Of a stretch of DNA of 31,232 nt, positions 16,110 to 25,244 are shown piece after piece. Location of the stretch: contig JAJFLD010000116.1 in the NCBI GenBank assembly GCA_021772875.1, positions 1 to 31,232 of the forward strand. Direction: 5' to 3'. The notes under the pieces were generated by a model that was not told the origin of the DNA, did no database searches, and worked only from the letters and a program-made list of their open reading frames with translations. The position numbers were made by a program, and so were the translations under genes. The first letter of the stretch is position 1. Each line of letters opens with the position of its first letter. The stretch is from Ghiorsea sp. GTDB taxonomy: Bacteria; Pseudomonadota; Zetaproteobacteria; Mariprofundales; Mariprofundaceae.

Positions 16110-17450
16110 CTATGCATCAAAAGATTCTTTTCTAAGAATTAAAACTTCGTCTTCGACCGCTTTTAAAGCAGTAATCCTAAGCATTGCAGCTTGTAGATTT
16201 CCTTCTGTGGTTTGATGTGTCAACATAATGACAGGCACGACTTCAACCTCATCACGCTCTTTTTGCTGCATAGCTTCCAAGCTGATTTGATGATCGGCAA
16301 GAATGGATGTAACTGCAGCAATAACACCGGGTTTGTCTTGTACCATAAGACGTAAATAATACTCACTTTCTACATCGGCAATCGGCAATGTTGCGATTGA
16401 TTTTCTCTCTGCTGCAACATAACCCATGGGAGGCGCCAAATATTCGACACCATCTTGCTGACCCTGCTTACAAACACGTGCAATATCCATAATATCCGCG
16501 ACAACTGCCGAGGCAGTAGGCCGCTCTCCTGCACCACGCCCGATATAAACGGTATGCTCAACAAAATCACCAGAAATCATCACCGCATTATAAGAATCAG
16601 ACACTTGAGCTATTTGTGTTGCCAAAGGAACAAGTGTGGGATGCACACGCATTTCAATCTGTTGGATACCTTCAGCATTTTCACCATGTGGTTTTGCAAT
16701 ACCTAGCAATTTAATGCGATAACCAAGCTCGGCAACCGCTTCAATATCGGCGGCACTGATTTTACTGATACCTTCTGTGAAAACTTCGTCAAATTTGATG
16801 AATGAGCCAAAAGCCATGGCAGCCAAAATGGATAATTTATGCGCTGTATCAATGCCTTCAACATCAAAAGTCGGATCGGCTTCGGCATAACCCAATGCTT
16901 GCGCTTCTTTGAGCACATCTGCGTAGTTGGCACCTTCATTTTCCATTTTAGTAAGAATAAAGTTACATGTGCCGTTTAATATACCATACACCGATTGAAT
17001 ATTATTTGCTGCCACACCTTCACGCATGGCTTTAAGACAAGGGATACCACCAGCCACCGCAGCCTCAAAACCAATAGCAACATTGTTTGCTGCTGCTTGT
17101 ACAAATAAATCATCGCCATGTTTGGCAATCAGTGCCTTATTTGCTGTGACCACATGTTTACCATGCTCAATAGCGGTAACTACAAAACTACGGGCTGGTT
17201 CATAACCACCAATCAATTCTACAACCAAATCTATATCATCGGCAGTAACCACATCGTTGGCATCCGTAGACAAACGAACACCTGATAAATCCAAACCAAA
17301 ATCACGGTCTAAATCTCTATCGGCAGCTGCCACAAGACGAAGTCTTTTGCCCAAACGTTTGGTCATCAGCGTTTGTTGCTCAATGAGTATACGCGCTACA
17401 CCCAAACCAATCGTACCAAGCCCCAAAATACCTACACGAACTTCTGTCAT
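16110..17450 (-). CDS. hom: Homoserine dehydrogenase (monofunctional, with ACT domain)
   Basis: A 446-residue enzyme that reduces aspartate semialdehyde to homoserine, the branch point to threonine and methionine. The NAD(P)-binding motif GILGLGTIGLGVA is at residues 8-20. The catalytic region has VVTANKALIAKHG, GILNGTCNFILTKM and GYAEADPTFDVEGIDTAHKL. A C-terminal ACT domain starts at about 365 (EYYLRLMVQDKPGVIAAVTS) and probably mediates threonine feedback. GGAG lies before the ATG. alaC is 92 nt upstream on the same strand, a common arrangement. No thrC follows; the flagellar operon does. Confidence 0.96.
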   Translation of the reverse strand: MTEVRVGILGLGTIGLGVARILIEQQTLMTKRLGKRLRLVAAADRDLDRDFGLDLSGVRLSTDANDVVTADDIDLVVELIGGYEPARSFVVTAIEHGKHVVTANKALIAKHGDDLFVQAAANNVAIGFEAAVAGGIPCLKAMREGVAANNIQSVYGILNGTCNFILTKMENEGANYADVLKEAQALGYAEADPTFDVEGIDTAHKLSILAAMAFGSFIKFDEVFTEGISKISAADIEAVAELGYRIKLLGIAKPHGENAEGIQQIEMRVHPTLVPLATQIAQVSDSYNAVMISGDFVEHTVYIGRGAGERPTASAVVADIMDIARVCKQGQQDGVEYLAPPMGYVAAERKSIATLPIADVESEYYLRLMVQDKPGVIAAVTSILADHQISLEAMQQKERDEVEVVPVIMLTHQTTEGNLQAAMLRITALKAVEDEVLILRKESFDA

Positions 17451-17489
17451 TTTTTATCTCCACAACTTGCTACACCACAAGAATTTGTA

Positions 17490-17516
17490 AAAGCATCTTA
17501 AAAAATCAAATGCTTT
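17490..17516 (-). terminator. Weak hairpin between alaC and hom
   Basis: AAAGCAT (17490-17496) and ATGCTTT (17510-17516) form a 7-bp AT-rich stem with a 13-nt loop. On the minus strand the stem is followed by only a few T residues. It may slow transcription from alaC into hom but is weak as a terminator. Confidence 0.25.
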
Positions 17517-17542
17517 CGTATGCTCTATGATGCTTCTTATCT

Positions 17543-18721
17543 TTAAGCGCCTGCGTTTAAAAAGCTCTTGATACCACGCAAAGCTTGGCGTGTGCGATGC
17601 TCATTTTCAATCAAAGCAATGCGTACATGCGCATCACCATATTCGCCAAAACCAATGCCTGGTGCCACAGCAACACCTGCTTCAATCAACATTTTCTTTG
17701 AAAATTCCAAGGAGCCCATCGCTTTAAATTCATCAGGAATTTCTGCCCAAACAAACATCGTAGCTTTAGGAATTTCTGCATTCCAACCCATAGCATGCAA
17801 ACCTTTCATCAACACATCTCGGCGTGATTGATACATACCACGAATTTCATCTACGCAATCTTGTGGCCCATTCAGCGCTGCACATGCTGCAATTTGCAAG
17901 GGCTGAAACATACCATAATCTAAATATGATTTGATTTTAGCCAAGGCTGCCACAATTTCAGGATTACCCACCATGAAACCAATGCGCCAACCTGGCATAT
18001 TGTATGTCTTAGAGAGAGAATAAAACTCAACTGCGACTTCTTTGGCACCAGGAACCTGCAATATGGATGGGCATTCATAACCATCAAATGTAATCTCTGC
18101 ATAAGCAATATCTGAAATAATAATCAAACTATTTTCACGCGCAAAAGCCACAAGTTTTTCATAAAAACTTAAATCCACAACTTGGGCTGTGGGATTGGAT
18201 GGAAAATTAACAATGATAATTTTAGGGCGTGGCCAAGAATCTTTCACTGCTTTTTCAATATCAGCAAAATAATCGCGATCTGGGCCCATAGGCACATGGC
18301 GAATATCGGCCCCTGCTATGATAAACCCATAAGGATGAATGGGATAAGCTGGATTGGGTGACAAAATCAAATCACCAGGTGAAGTAATCGCAACAGCCAA
18401 ATGTGCCAGCCCCTCTTTAGAGCCAATCGTAACGATAGCTTCGGATTCAGGATCTAAATCAACATCAAATTTGCGTTTATACCAAGCACAAATCCCTTTA
18501 CGCAAGCCATCAATGCCACGGGATACAGAATAACGATGATTACGCCCGTCTTGCGCGGCCTCACACAATTTATCCACGATATGTTGTGGTGTTGGCTGGT
18601 CTGGATTACCCATGCCAAAGTCGATAATATCTTTCTCGGCATGGCGCAATTCCATCTTCAGCTGATTAACCTGTGCAAACACATAAGGGGGAAGACGTTT
18701 AATTTTCTCAAATTCGCGCAT
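17543..18721 (-). CDS. alaC: Glutamate-pyruvate aminotransferase AlaC-type
   Basis: A 392-residue class I/II PLP aminotransferase that makes alanine from pyruvate and glutamate. Visible are DFGMGNPDQPTP (34-45), PNPAYPIHPYGF (122-133), the cofactor-contacting NFPSNPTAQ (172-180) and SDIAYAEI (203-210), and the Schiff-base lysine K238 in YSLSKTYNMPGWRIGF. The carboxylate-binding Arg is in HVRIALIENEHR. The YSLSKTYNMPGWR motif and pairing with hom are typical of AlaC (YfdZ). ATG 18721 is preferred; GGAG is 12 nt upstream, and an in-frame TTG at 18739 coincides with that site. An aspartate or LL-diaminopimelate aminotransferase activity cannot be ruled out. Confidence 0.92.
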   Translation of the reverse strand: MREFEKIKRLPPYVFAQVNQLKMELRHAEKDIIDFGMGNPDQPTPQHIVDKLCEAAQDGRNHRYSVSRGIDGLRKGICAWYKRKFDVDLDPESEAIVTIGSKEGLAHLAVAITSPGDLILSPNPAYPIHPYGFIIAGADIRHVPMGPDRDYFADIEKAVKDSWPRPKIIIVNFPSNPTAQVVDLSFYEKLVAFARENSLIIISDIAYAEITFDGYECPSILQVPGAKEVAVEFYSLSKTYNMPGWRIGFMVGNPEIVAALAKIKSYLDYGMFQPLQIAACAALNGPQDCVDEIRGMYQSRRDVLMKGLHAMGWNAEIPKATMFVWAEIPDEFKAMGSLEFSKKMLIEAGVAVAPGIGFGEYGDAHVRIALIENEHRTRQALRGIKSFLNAGA

Positions 18722-18813
18722 AGTTGTACATCTCTCCAAAAAAAATATGAGACGACTTTATAAGCCGTGCTTTAAAGGTCAAACAAATAACAACTTCGAT
18801 TTTTAATGTTGGA

Positions 18814-19761
18814 TTAAAACTTGATATTTGGGCGGAAAACAACGCTCCATTTCTCTTGTGTCTTGGCTAAATTGCCTAAATATCTATTTGGCCCTTGCCA
18901 GATTAAACCCAAACCCAACGAAACAGTGCGTTTACCCTGATACAATGGCCAATGTTTATCTACAATCAATGTTTGTTTACTGGGTTTAAGATTTTTTTGT
19001 AAAACATCAAGCCTATACTCAAAACCAATGTTACGCATAAATGCATATTTAGCCTCTTGAAAGTCAATCCTATTTCTACGCAACCCAAGCATAAAGCTAT
19101 TGGATATTTCAGGATGACTATGAAACTTTGCCCCGCCACGAAAGCTCCAAGATAAATGTTGTGCATCCGTTTCTCGCTGTCCTTTAATTTTCCATTCTAG
19201 CTCTACCCAATTGTCACGTATCAATACATTTTGTTGAATATGATGCGTGCCTACGCTGAGCAAATATCCGATATATCCCTTATCATCACCTTGCGTTTGC
19301 ATGCCTTGAGGCGGTGCAAACCTCAGCACCCTGCCGGCAAAAAAAGACAATGCATAAGGCTCTTCAAATCCTGTGGTCACAGATTCTAAAACTTTGCCGT
19401 CAAAACCTCTGCTCGAACCATTTTTATACAATGATTGGTTTTTTTCACGCAGATATACACCGAGCAATGGCAAAGGGTTCACACTTGCTTCAAACACGAT
19501 GAAATCAGGCTTCAAACTCTTGCTTAAAACTTCCTTGTAAATATCTAATTCTTTGAGGTTTTTCACAACAGGAATATTTTGATCATCCAGACCTTTTACC
19601 CACGAAACATTCGAATAATAAGCATCCCATTCATACTCAAATACTACGGCTGATTCTGTAGCAGATGCCGTAATCATCACGCCACAGCACAACAATAAAA
19701 TCAAAAAAGTTTTTATGAATAACAACACTACCATCCTTAACACATTGGCACCTATCCCCAT
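18814..19761 (-). CDS. Putative outer-membrane or periplasmic protein of unknown family
   Basis: About 315 residues with an N-terminal export signal (VVLLFIKTFLILLLCCGVM, followed by ITASA as a likely cleavage region). The mature part is rich in alternating strands such as VELEWKIKGQRETDAQHLSW and ends in RPNIKF, with the terminal phenylalanine typical of outer-membrane beta-barrels. I do not recognise the family. The start is uncertain: ATG 19761 has no ribosome site, ATG 19734 is directly preceded by AAGG, and a GTG lies between. It is upstream of alaC on the same strand, separated by 92 nt, and divergent from clpS. A barrel is inferred from the signal, strand pattern and final Phe only. 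Confidence 0.7.
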   Translation of the reverse strand: MGIGANVLRMVVLLFIKTFLILLLCCGVMITASATESAVVFEYEWDAYYSNVSWVKGLDDQNIPVVKNLKELDIYKEVLSKSLKPDFIVFEASVNPLPLLGVYLREKNQSLYKNGSSRGFDGKVLESVTTGFEEPYALSFFAGRVLRFAPPQGMQTQGDDKGYIGYLLSVGTHHIQQNVLIRDNWVELEWKIKGQRETDAQHLSWSFRGGAKFHSHPEISNSFMLGLRRNRIDFQEAKYAFMRNIGFEYRLDVLQKNLKPSKQTLIVDKHWPLYQGKRTVSLGLGLIWQGPNRYLGNLAKTQEKWSVVFRPNIKF

Positions 19762-19838
19762 AGGCACATACAAGTTTTAAGCCAACTTAAAAGATAGGGA
19801 CAAATATCACCATCGACAATCTTTATGACACTTCGCCC

Positions 19839-19867
19839 TTGGCATCATTGAAACAGCTTTGTAGCAT
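19839..19867 (+). promoter_or_regulatory. Candidate sigma-70 promoter abutting clpS
   Basis: TTGGCA (19839-19844) is followed after 17 nt by TAGCAT (19862-19867), then only 6 nt to the clpS ATG. Five and four positions respectively match consensus. As with csrA, no Shine-Dalgarno sequence is present, so a leaderless transcript is possible. Confidence 0.4.
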
Positions 19868-19873
19868 TGCGCC

Positions 19874-20200
19874 ATGCCTAGTATTCAAACACCCGATCAA
19901 GAAAGCATTGCCCAAGATCTTTCTGAAAAGTCAGCCATTAAACCACCTGCCATGTATGAGGTTGTTTTGCTCAACGATGATTACACGCCTATGGACTTTG
20001 TTGAAGGTATTTTGATGCGCTTTTTCGCCAAAGATGTTGCCCAAGCAGAGGTCATTACCATGCAAGTTCACCACCAAGGGCGTGGTATCTGTGGCCTTTA
20101 TCCTAAAGACATCGCAGAAAGCAAAGCTTTACAGGTAGAAAGTTACAGTCGCCAACATCACCATCCTTTGCAATGTATTGCCGAGAAAAGTGAGCAGTAA
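19874..20200 (+). CDS. clpS: ATP-dependent Clp protease adaptor ClpS
   Basis: A 108-residue adaptor that delivers N-end-rule substrates to ClpAP. After a ~26-residue variable tail, the core shows YEVVLLNDDYTPMDFVEGIL (the NDD/TPM pocket that reads the N-terminal residue), MQVHHQGRGICGLYPKDIAE and the end HHPLQCIAEKSEQ. In many proteobacteria clpA follows directly; here argS does, so clpA must be elsewhere or missing. The ATG has no ribosome site. Confidence 0.95.
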   Translation: MPSIQTPDQESIAQDLSEKSAIKPPAMYEVVLLNDDYTPMDFVEGILMRFFAKDVAQAEVITMQVHHQGRGICGLYPKDIAESKALQVESYSRQHHHPLQCIAEKSEQ

Positions 20201-20256
20201 CACCCCACATCTTCAAACCTTTGCTTACCATGCTATTTTAAACAATCGGAGCTGAC

Positions 20257-21972
20257 TTGAAACCATCCTTAAAAGATCAAATATGCCAAGCCTTACAAGA
20301 TGTCGTAGACAGTATGCTTGCAGATTTGGACAGCGTGAAGACACCCGTTGTTATTTTAACACGCCCCAAACAGAAAGAGCATGGTGATTATGCCGTGAAC
20401 ATAGCCATGACATTGGCAGGACCTTTAAAACAAAACCCACGCCAAGTCGCCGAAACCATTTTAAAAACAGTATCCTTCCCCGATAGCGTGGCAAAAGCTG
20501 ACATCGCAGGCCCTGGTTTCATTAACATCACGCTGCATGCAGGTGGCGAGACGGATATCCTCAAGGATATTTTGATACAAGCTGAACGTTATGGCTGTGT
20601 GGATACCAACCAAAACAATCCCGTTTGTTTGGAGTTTGTTTCTGCCAACCCAACAGGACCTATGCATGTTGGGCACGGGCGCGGTGCAGTTGTTGGTGAT
20701 GCTTTGGCAAACCTACTGGCTGCACGTGGTTTCAAAGTGCACAAAGAATATTATATCAATGATGCAGGCAATCAAATTGGTGTGCTTGCTAACTCCGTAT
20801 GGCTACGTATGCAGGAGCTTCAAGGGCTCAGTATCAGCTTTCCAGATTCTGCTTACCCAGGTGATTACATCATTGATATTGCCAAAGAAATCCTTCTCAC
20901 CTCAGACTTTACTACCTTTGAAGCTATGGCTGAAACCAAGCGCCTTAAAACCATTGGTGCTTTAGCTGTTGATGCCAACATGGCAATGATTAAAAAAGAT
21001 TTGCAAACCATCGGCATTAGTTTTCACCAATATTTTTCTGAGAAAACACTGCATGCATCAGGAAAAGTTGAGCAACTTATTCAAAAGTTAGAAAATCAAA
21101 ATTTGATTTATACTGGTGCCTTGCCACCACCCAAGGGCAAAGAAATAAGTGATTACAAACCTGTTGAACAGCGTTTATTTCGCACCACGCAATTTGGCGA
21201 TGATGTAGATAGGCCGCTACAAAAACAAGATGGTACCCCAACCTATTTTGCCGCAGATATTGCTTATCATGATGATAAATACCATCGTGGTTTTAAACAC
21301 ATGATTGACATTTGGGGTGCTGATCACGGCGGTTATATCACCCGCGTGCAATCGGCGATGAAAGCTTTAACAGGGCTAGACCATCAACCTGAAGTCTTGC
21401 TCGTGCAAATGGTCAACCTAACACGCAATGGTGTGCCTTTTAAGATGTCCAAACGCGCAGGCACCTTTGTAACCTTAAGCGAAGTAGTCGAAGAAGTAGG
21501 CTCTGATGCCGTGCGCTTTAATTTCATGACGCGGCGCATTGAAAGCCAATTTGATTTTGACCTTGAAGCTGCCAAACAAAAAGATGCCGAAAACCCTGTC
21601 TATTATGTTCAATATGCCCATGCACGTATTTGTGCGGTGTTACGCAAAGCCGAAGAAGAAGGCGTTGCCTTGGCAGACATCAAGGATGTAGATACTTCGC
21701 TTTTAAACACTGACGAAGCACAAAAACTCATCAAAATGCTACTCTCCTACCCTGAAATGTTAGATGCCGCCGCACAACGACGCGAACCTTACCGCATTGC
21801 AACCTTTATTATGCAATTGGCAGCAGCATTTCATAGTTTTTACCACAAAAACCGTGTCATTGGCGTTGAAGATAATCTCATGCAAGCACGTTTACTTCTG
21901 CTCAAAGCAACTGCCCAAGTGATACACAATGCTTTATTATTGCTTGGTGTTTCTGCGCCGGAGAAAATGTAA
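20257..21972 (+). CDS. argS: Arginyl-tRNA synthetase
   Basis: A 571-residue class I aminoacyl-tRNA synthetase charging tRNA-Arg. The Arg-specific N-terminal domain (about 1-110) includes KEHGDYAVNIAM. The HIGH motif is present as HVGH at 137-140 (SANPTGPMHVGHGRGA) and the second signature as KMSK at 396-399 (FKMSKRAGTFVTL). The C-terminal anticodon-binding helical domain ends the protein. The start is TTG at 20257, supported by GGAG 6 nt upstream and by alignment of the first residues with the family. The SPOR-domain gene starts 3 nt after the stop. Confidence 0.97.
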   Translation: MKPSLKDQICQALQDVVDSMLADLDSVKTPVVILTRPKQKEHGDYAVNIAMTLAGPLKQNPRQVAETILKTVSFPDSVAKADIAGPGFINITLHAGGETDILKDILIQAERYGCVDTNQNNPVCLEFVSANPTGPMHVGHGRGAVVGDALANLLAARGFKVHKEYYINDAGNQIGVLANSVWLRMQELQGLSISFPDSAYPGDYIIDIAKEILLTSDFTTFEAMAETKRLKTIGALAVDANMAMIKKDLQTIGISFHQYFSEKTLHASGKVEQLIQKLENQNLIYTGALPPPKGKEISDYKPVEQRLFRTTQFGDDVDRPLQKQDGTPTYFAADIAYHDDKYHRGFKHMIDIWGADHGGYITRVQSAMKALTGLDHQPEVLLVQMVNLTRNGVPFKMSKRAGTFVTLSEVVEEVGSDAVRFNFMTRRIESQFDFDLEAAKQKDAENPVYYVQYAHARICAVLRKAEEEGVALADIKDVDTSLLNTDEAQKLIKMLLSYPEMLDAAAQRREPYRIATFIMQLAAAFHSFYHKNRVIGVEDNLMQARLLLLKATAQVIHNALLLLGVSAPEKM

Positions 21973-21975
21973 GCC

Positions 21976-22716
21976 ATGTCAGACAAAGACTTCGCTCACA
22001 TAGAAACCACAGATTTTGAACGTGAGTATAGTCGCACATCCAACTTCAAAAGCTTAGCACTTACATTAACTGCTGTATGCTTGGCTATTCTTTGTTTTTC
22101 AGTGGGTTTTTACATTGGCGAAAACTATGGCTTAGAAACAAGTAAGGGTAATAAAAATAAAACTTTAGTCGCCAAGCTTGAATCGCAACAACAAGAATTA
22201 AACACGCTAAAAAAAGAAGCCGAAAAATGGCAGCAACAAGAAGCTGATACTTCGCAAGTGGGCGAACTTACCTTCTACAATGAACTTCCAGAGCAATCCA
22301 TTGTGCCAGAACCACTTAATCCAGAAACGGATGCTATGTCCAATAGCGCTTTTCTTGAAAGTTTAGTCGCCAAAAACAAACTCCCCACTGCGCCAAGCAT
22401 CAACAATGCAAATGATGATATAAAAACAACTGAGAAAAAATTGGAAGACATCATCAAAGCACAGCTCAAAACATCCTCCCGCACCTTTCGTATTCAAATT
22501 GCATCATTCAAGCAAAAACAAGATGCAGAAAGACTTGCGCCAAAATTGTTAGAAATTGGTCTCTCATCTCAAGTTGAACGTGTTGAATTAGGTACTTTGG
22601 GTGTTTATTATCGTGTGTATACCCAATCCTTTTCACAAGAACAAAAAGCCATACAAGCCAAACAATTGATCAAAGAAAAAATGAATATTACAGGCATCAT
22701 GGTGCAAAATGGTTGA
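21976..22716 (+). CDS. Single-pass membrane protein with SPOR domain
   Basis: A 246-residue bitopic protein: short cytoplasmic N-terminus, one membrane span (about 26-47, LALTLTAVCLAILCFSVGF), a charged coiled linker (for example ESQQQELNTLKKEAEKWQQ) and a C-terminal SPOR domain (about 165-246) beginning SRTFRIQIASFKQKQDAERL. SPOR domains bind denuded septal peptidoglycan, so a role in cell division or envelope maintenance, like FtsN or DedD, is likely. It starts 3 nt after argS, a common position for such genes, and overlaps amgK by 8 nt. The specific homologue (FtsN or other) cannot be settled from the sequence. Confidence 0.87.
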   Translation: MSDKDFAHIETTDFEREYSRTSNFKSLALTLTAVCLAILCFSVGFYIGENYGLETSKGNKNKTLVAKLESQQQELNTLKKEAEKWQQQEADTSQVGELTFYNELPEQSIVPEPLNPETDAMSNSAFLESLVAKNKLPTAPSINNANDDIKTTEKKLEDIIKAQLKTSSRTFRIQIASFKQKQDAERLAPKLLEIGLSSQVERVELGTLGVYYRVYTQSFSQEQKAIQAKQLIKEKMNITGIMVQNG

Positions 22717-23674
22717 CCAACGTTTGCAAGCTGCAAACACATGGTTAAGCAGCTTAAGTCATTTGAATGCGTATACCATACAACCGCTGGCTGGTGATGC
22801 ATCTTTTCGCCGTTATTTTCGCGTATCCAGCCCCCATGAAACGTATGTCTTGATGGATGCTCCACCAACAAAAGAAGACATGGTGCCCTTTCTTCGTGTT
22901 TGTAGTTGGTTAGAAAAAGCAGGCATCCATGCACCTAAAATCCTTCATCAAGATCAGCAATTAGGTTTCCTTTTGCTTGAAGATTTTGGCGATACCACTT
23001 GGGCTGTTTATTTAAGTCAAAACAATGACATCACGCCTCTTTTTAAAGATGCACTGCAACAGCTTCACACCTTGCAATCTGCCGCTGTTACCATTGATTT
23101 ACCTTTATTTGACACCCAACGCATGCAAACAGAAGCCAACCTTTATTTGGACTGGTATTTACCCCACATCAAAGGCGACACACCCGATCAAAAAAAACGT
23201 GATGCTTTTCATCAAACGCTATCAACCATCTTTGCAAACATAGATCAGATACCTAAAGCCCCCGTACACTTGGATTACCACAGCCGTAATCTCATGCTGC
23301 AAAAAGCAGGGCTGCCACTTGGTGTGATTGACTTTCAAGATGCAGTGCTTGGGCCCATCACTTATGATTTGGCATCCTTATTATATGATTGTTACCAAGA
23401 TTACCCTGAAAAAGAGCGCCAACAGTGGAGCTTATATTTCTTCAAAGCTTTGCCTCAAAAATACCAAGTTTATTTCAATCATGATTTTAATACTTGGCAT
23501 CACATGCTTCGCCTTACTGCACTTCAACGTCATATCAAAGCGATGGGTATCTTTGCCCGCCTAGCGTTTCGAGATGGTAAAAAACAATTTTTGCATGAAA
23601 TCCCTTTGACCAAAAAACATTTGGACGATGAGCTGCAAGCTTTAACACTTCATATCCCGCTCTTAAATAGCTAA
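22709..23674 (+). CDS. amgK: N-acetylmuramate/N-acetylglucosamine anomeric kinase AmgK-type
   Basis: A 321-residue aminoglycoside-phosphotransferase-fold kinase. AmgK phosphorylates MurNAc at the anomeric position, the first step of the MurU recycling route that bypasses de novo UDP-MurNAc synthesis. Motifs are PLAGDASFRRYFRV (26-39, nucleotide loop), the catalytic loop VHLDYHSRNLM (186-196, D189) and the metal-binding VIDFQDAVLGP (206-216, D208). The usual HRDYHSRN reads HLDYHSRN here. In many genomes murU follows; here pycA does. It overlaps the SPOR gene by 8 nt, so it is co-transcribed with argS. Another small-molecule kinase of the family is possible but less likely. Confidence 0.85.
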   Translation: MVDQRLQAANTWLSSLSHLNAYTIQPLAGDASFRRYFRVSSPHETYVLMDAPPTKEDMVPFLRVCSWLEKAGIHAPKILHQDQQLGFLLLEDFGDTTWAVYLSQNNDITPLFKDALQQLHTLQSAAVTIDLPLFDTQRMQTEANLYLDWYLPHIKGDTPDQKKRDAFHQTLSTIFANIDQIPKAPVHLDYHSRNLMLQKAGLPLGVIDFQDAVLGPITYDLASLLYDCYQDYPEKERQQWSLYFFKALPQKYQVYFNHDFNTWHHMLRLTALQRHIKAMGIFARLAFRDGKKQFLHEIPLTKKHLDDELQALTLHIPLLNS

Positions 23675-23691
23675 TTAAAAGCACTTTGGCA

Positions 23692-23720
23692 TTGCCCAGA
23701 AGGCAACTTTTCCTTATCAT
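23692..23720 (+). promoter_or_regulatory. Candidate promoter of pycAB with inverted repeat on the -35 box
   Basis: TTGCCC (23692-23697) and TATCAT (23715-23720) are separated by 17 nt, with a start expected near 23727 and a 22-nt leader. An inverted repeat TTGCC-CAGAA-GGCAA (23692-23706) covers the -35 box; followed by CTTTTCC, it could alternatively be a weak terminator for amgK. Confidence 0.45.
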
Positions 23721-23748
23721 ACGCGCTTGACTAAAAGGAGGGACAACG

Positions 23749-25167
23749 TTGTTTAAACGCATCCTGATTGCCAACCGTGGTGAATGTGCTATCCGTGTTA
23801 TTCGTGCTTGTAATGAATTAGGCATTGAATCCGTCGCCGTATATTCTGAGCCTGATAGCCATGCCTTACATGTCAAAAAAGCGGACAAAGCTATTCTTAT
23901 TGGCCCAGACCCTGTAAAAAGTTATTTAAATATTCACCGCATTGTTGATATTGCCCTTAAAGCCAAGTGTGATGCCATCCATCCGGGTTACGGTTTTCTT
24001 TCTGAAAACCCCGATTTTGCCCAAGCCGTAATAGATGCTGGCATCACTTACATTGGCCCCTCTCCAGATGCCATTAAAAACATGGGCAGCAAAACCAACG
24101 CTAGAACTGCAATGTTGGCTGCTGGTGTACCATGTATTCCAGGCACCGAAGCATCACTTGTTAGCGTAGAAGAAGCCGTTGAAATAGCCCATAACATGGG
24201 TTATCCCGTGATGCTCAAAGCCGCAGCTGGTGGTGGTGGTCGCGGTATTCGTCGCTGTGATAGCGATGAAGAAGTGGTTGAAAACTACAAGCTTACCACC
24301 AATGAAGCTTTAACAGCTTTTGGCAATGGCGAATTGTTTATGGAAAAATGTATTGTTGAGCCTCGCCATATTGAATTCCAAATTTTGGCAGACTCACATG
24401 GCAATTGCGTCCACCTTTATGAGCGTGATTGCTCTATTCAGCGCCGCAATCAGAAATTGATTGAAATCGCTCCTTCCAACTACATTTCTGATGATTTGCG
24501 TGAGCGCATGGGCAAAGTCGCTGTTGATGCTGCAAAAGCTGTCAATTATGTCAATGCAGGCACAGTTGAATTTTTGGTTGATAAAAACCATGACTTCTTC
24601 TTCATGGAAATGAACACACGTTTACAAGTTGAACACACCATCACTGAAGCCATTACTGGCATTGATATCGTTGCCCAACAAATCAGCATTGCTTATGGTG
24701 AGAAGCTTCCCTTTGCGCAACAAGATATTTCATTCAAAGGCCATGCTATCGAATTCCGTGTCAATGCTGAAGATCCGCAAAATGGTTTCTTCCCTAACCC
24801 TGGTCGTATCACCCGTTACCATTCACCTGGTGGGCCTGGCGTGCGTGTGGATGGTTGCGTATACCCTGGTTATACCATTCCACCCCATTATGATTCCATG
24901 TGTGCCAAGCTCACCATTTGGGCACCGGATTGGAATCATGCTGTAAAACGATCGCAACGTGCACTTAAAGAATACGATATTCGCGGCGTAAAAACGACAT
25001 TGGCATTTTACCGCAACATTGCCAATTCCGATGTTTTTATGGGCGGCCAGTTTGATACTGGTTTCATGGATCAACATCCTGAATTATTAGATTACAAACC
25101 ATTTGAAGCACGTGAAGATATTGCAGCTGCAGTTGCTGTAGCCATTGCAGCACATGCAGGGCTGTAA
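23749..25167 (+). CDS. pycA: Pyruvate carboxylase subunit A (biotin carboxylase)
   Basis: A 472-residue ATP-grasp biotin carboxylase that carboxylates the biotin on PycB using bicarbonate and ATP. The N-terminus KRILIANRGECAIRVIRA, GYGFLSENPDF, the glycine-rich ATP loop AAAGGGGRGIRR (158-169) and catalytic EMNTRLQVEHTITE are all present. VEHT rather than VEHP in this last motif is typical of pyruvate carboxylases and argues against acetyl-CoA carboxylase AccC; the C-terminus is also longer than E. coli AccC (449). The start is TTG at 23749, with a strong AAAAGGAGGG before it. pycB follows 77 nt later. An oxaloacetate decarboxylase is unlikely because no membrane subunits are present. Confidence 0.92.
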   Translation: MFKRILIANRGECAIRVIRACNELGIESVAVYSEPDSHALHVKKADKAILIGPDPVKSYLNIHRIVDIALKAKCDAIHPGYGFLSENPDFAQAVIDAGITYIGPSPDAIKNMGSKTNARTAMLAAGVPCIPGTEASLVSVEEAVEIAHNMGYPVMLKAAAGGGGRGIRRCDSDEEVVENYKLTTNEALTAFGNGELFMEKCIVEPRHIEFQILADSHGNCVHLYERDCSIQRRNQKLIEIAPSNYISDDLRERMGKVAVDAAKAVNYVNAGTVEFLVDKNHDFFFMEMNTRLQVEHTITEAITGIDIVAQQISIAYGEKLPFAQQDISFKGHAIEFRVNAEDPQNGFFPNPGRITRYHSPGGPGVRVDGCVYPGYTIPPHYDSMCAKLTIWAPDWNHAVKRSQRALKEYDIRGVKTTLAFYRNIANSDVFMGGQFDTGFMDQHPELLDYKPFEAREDIAAAVAVAIAAHAGL

Positions 25168-25244
25168 TCACTACACCTAGGCAATAGAAGAATGTGCCAG
25201 ACAAACCTGCTCAGACAAAGTATGCTGTTTAAAGGATTAAGACA

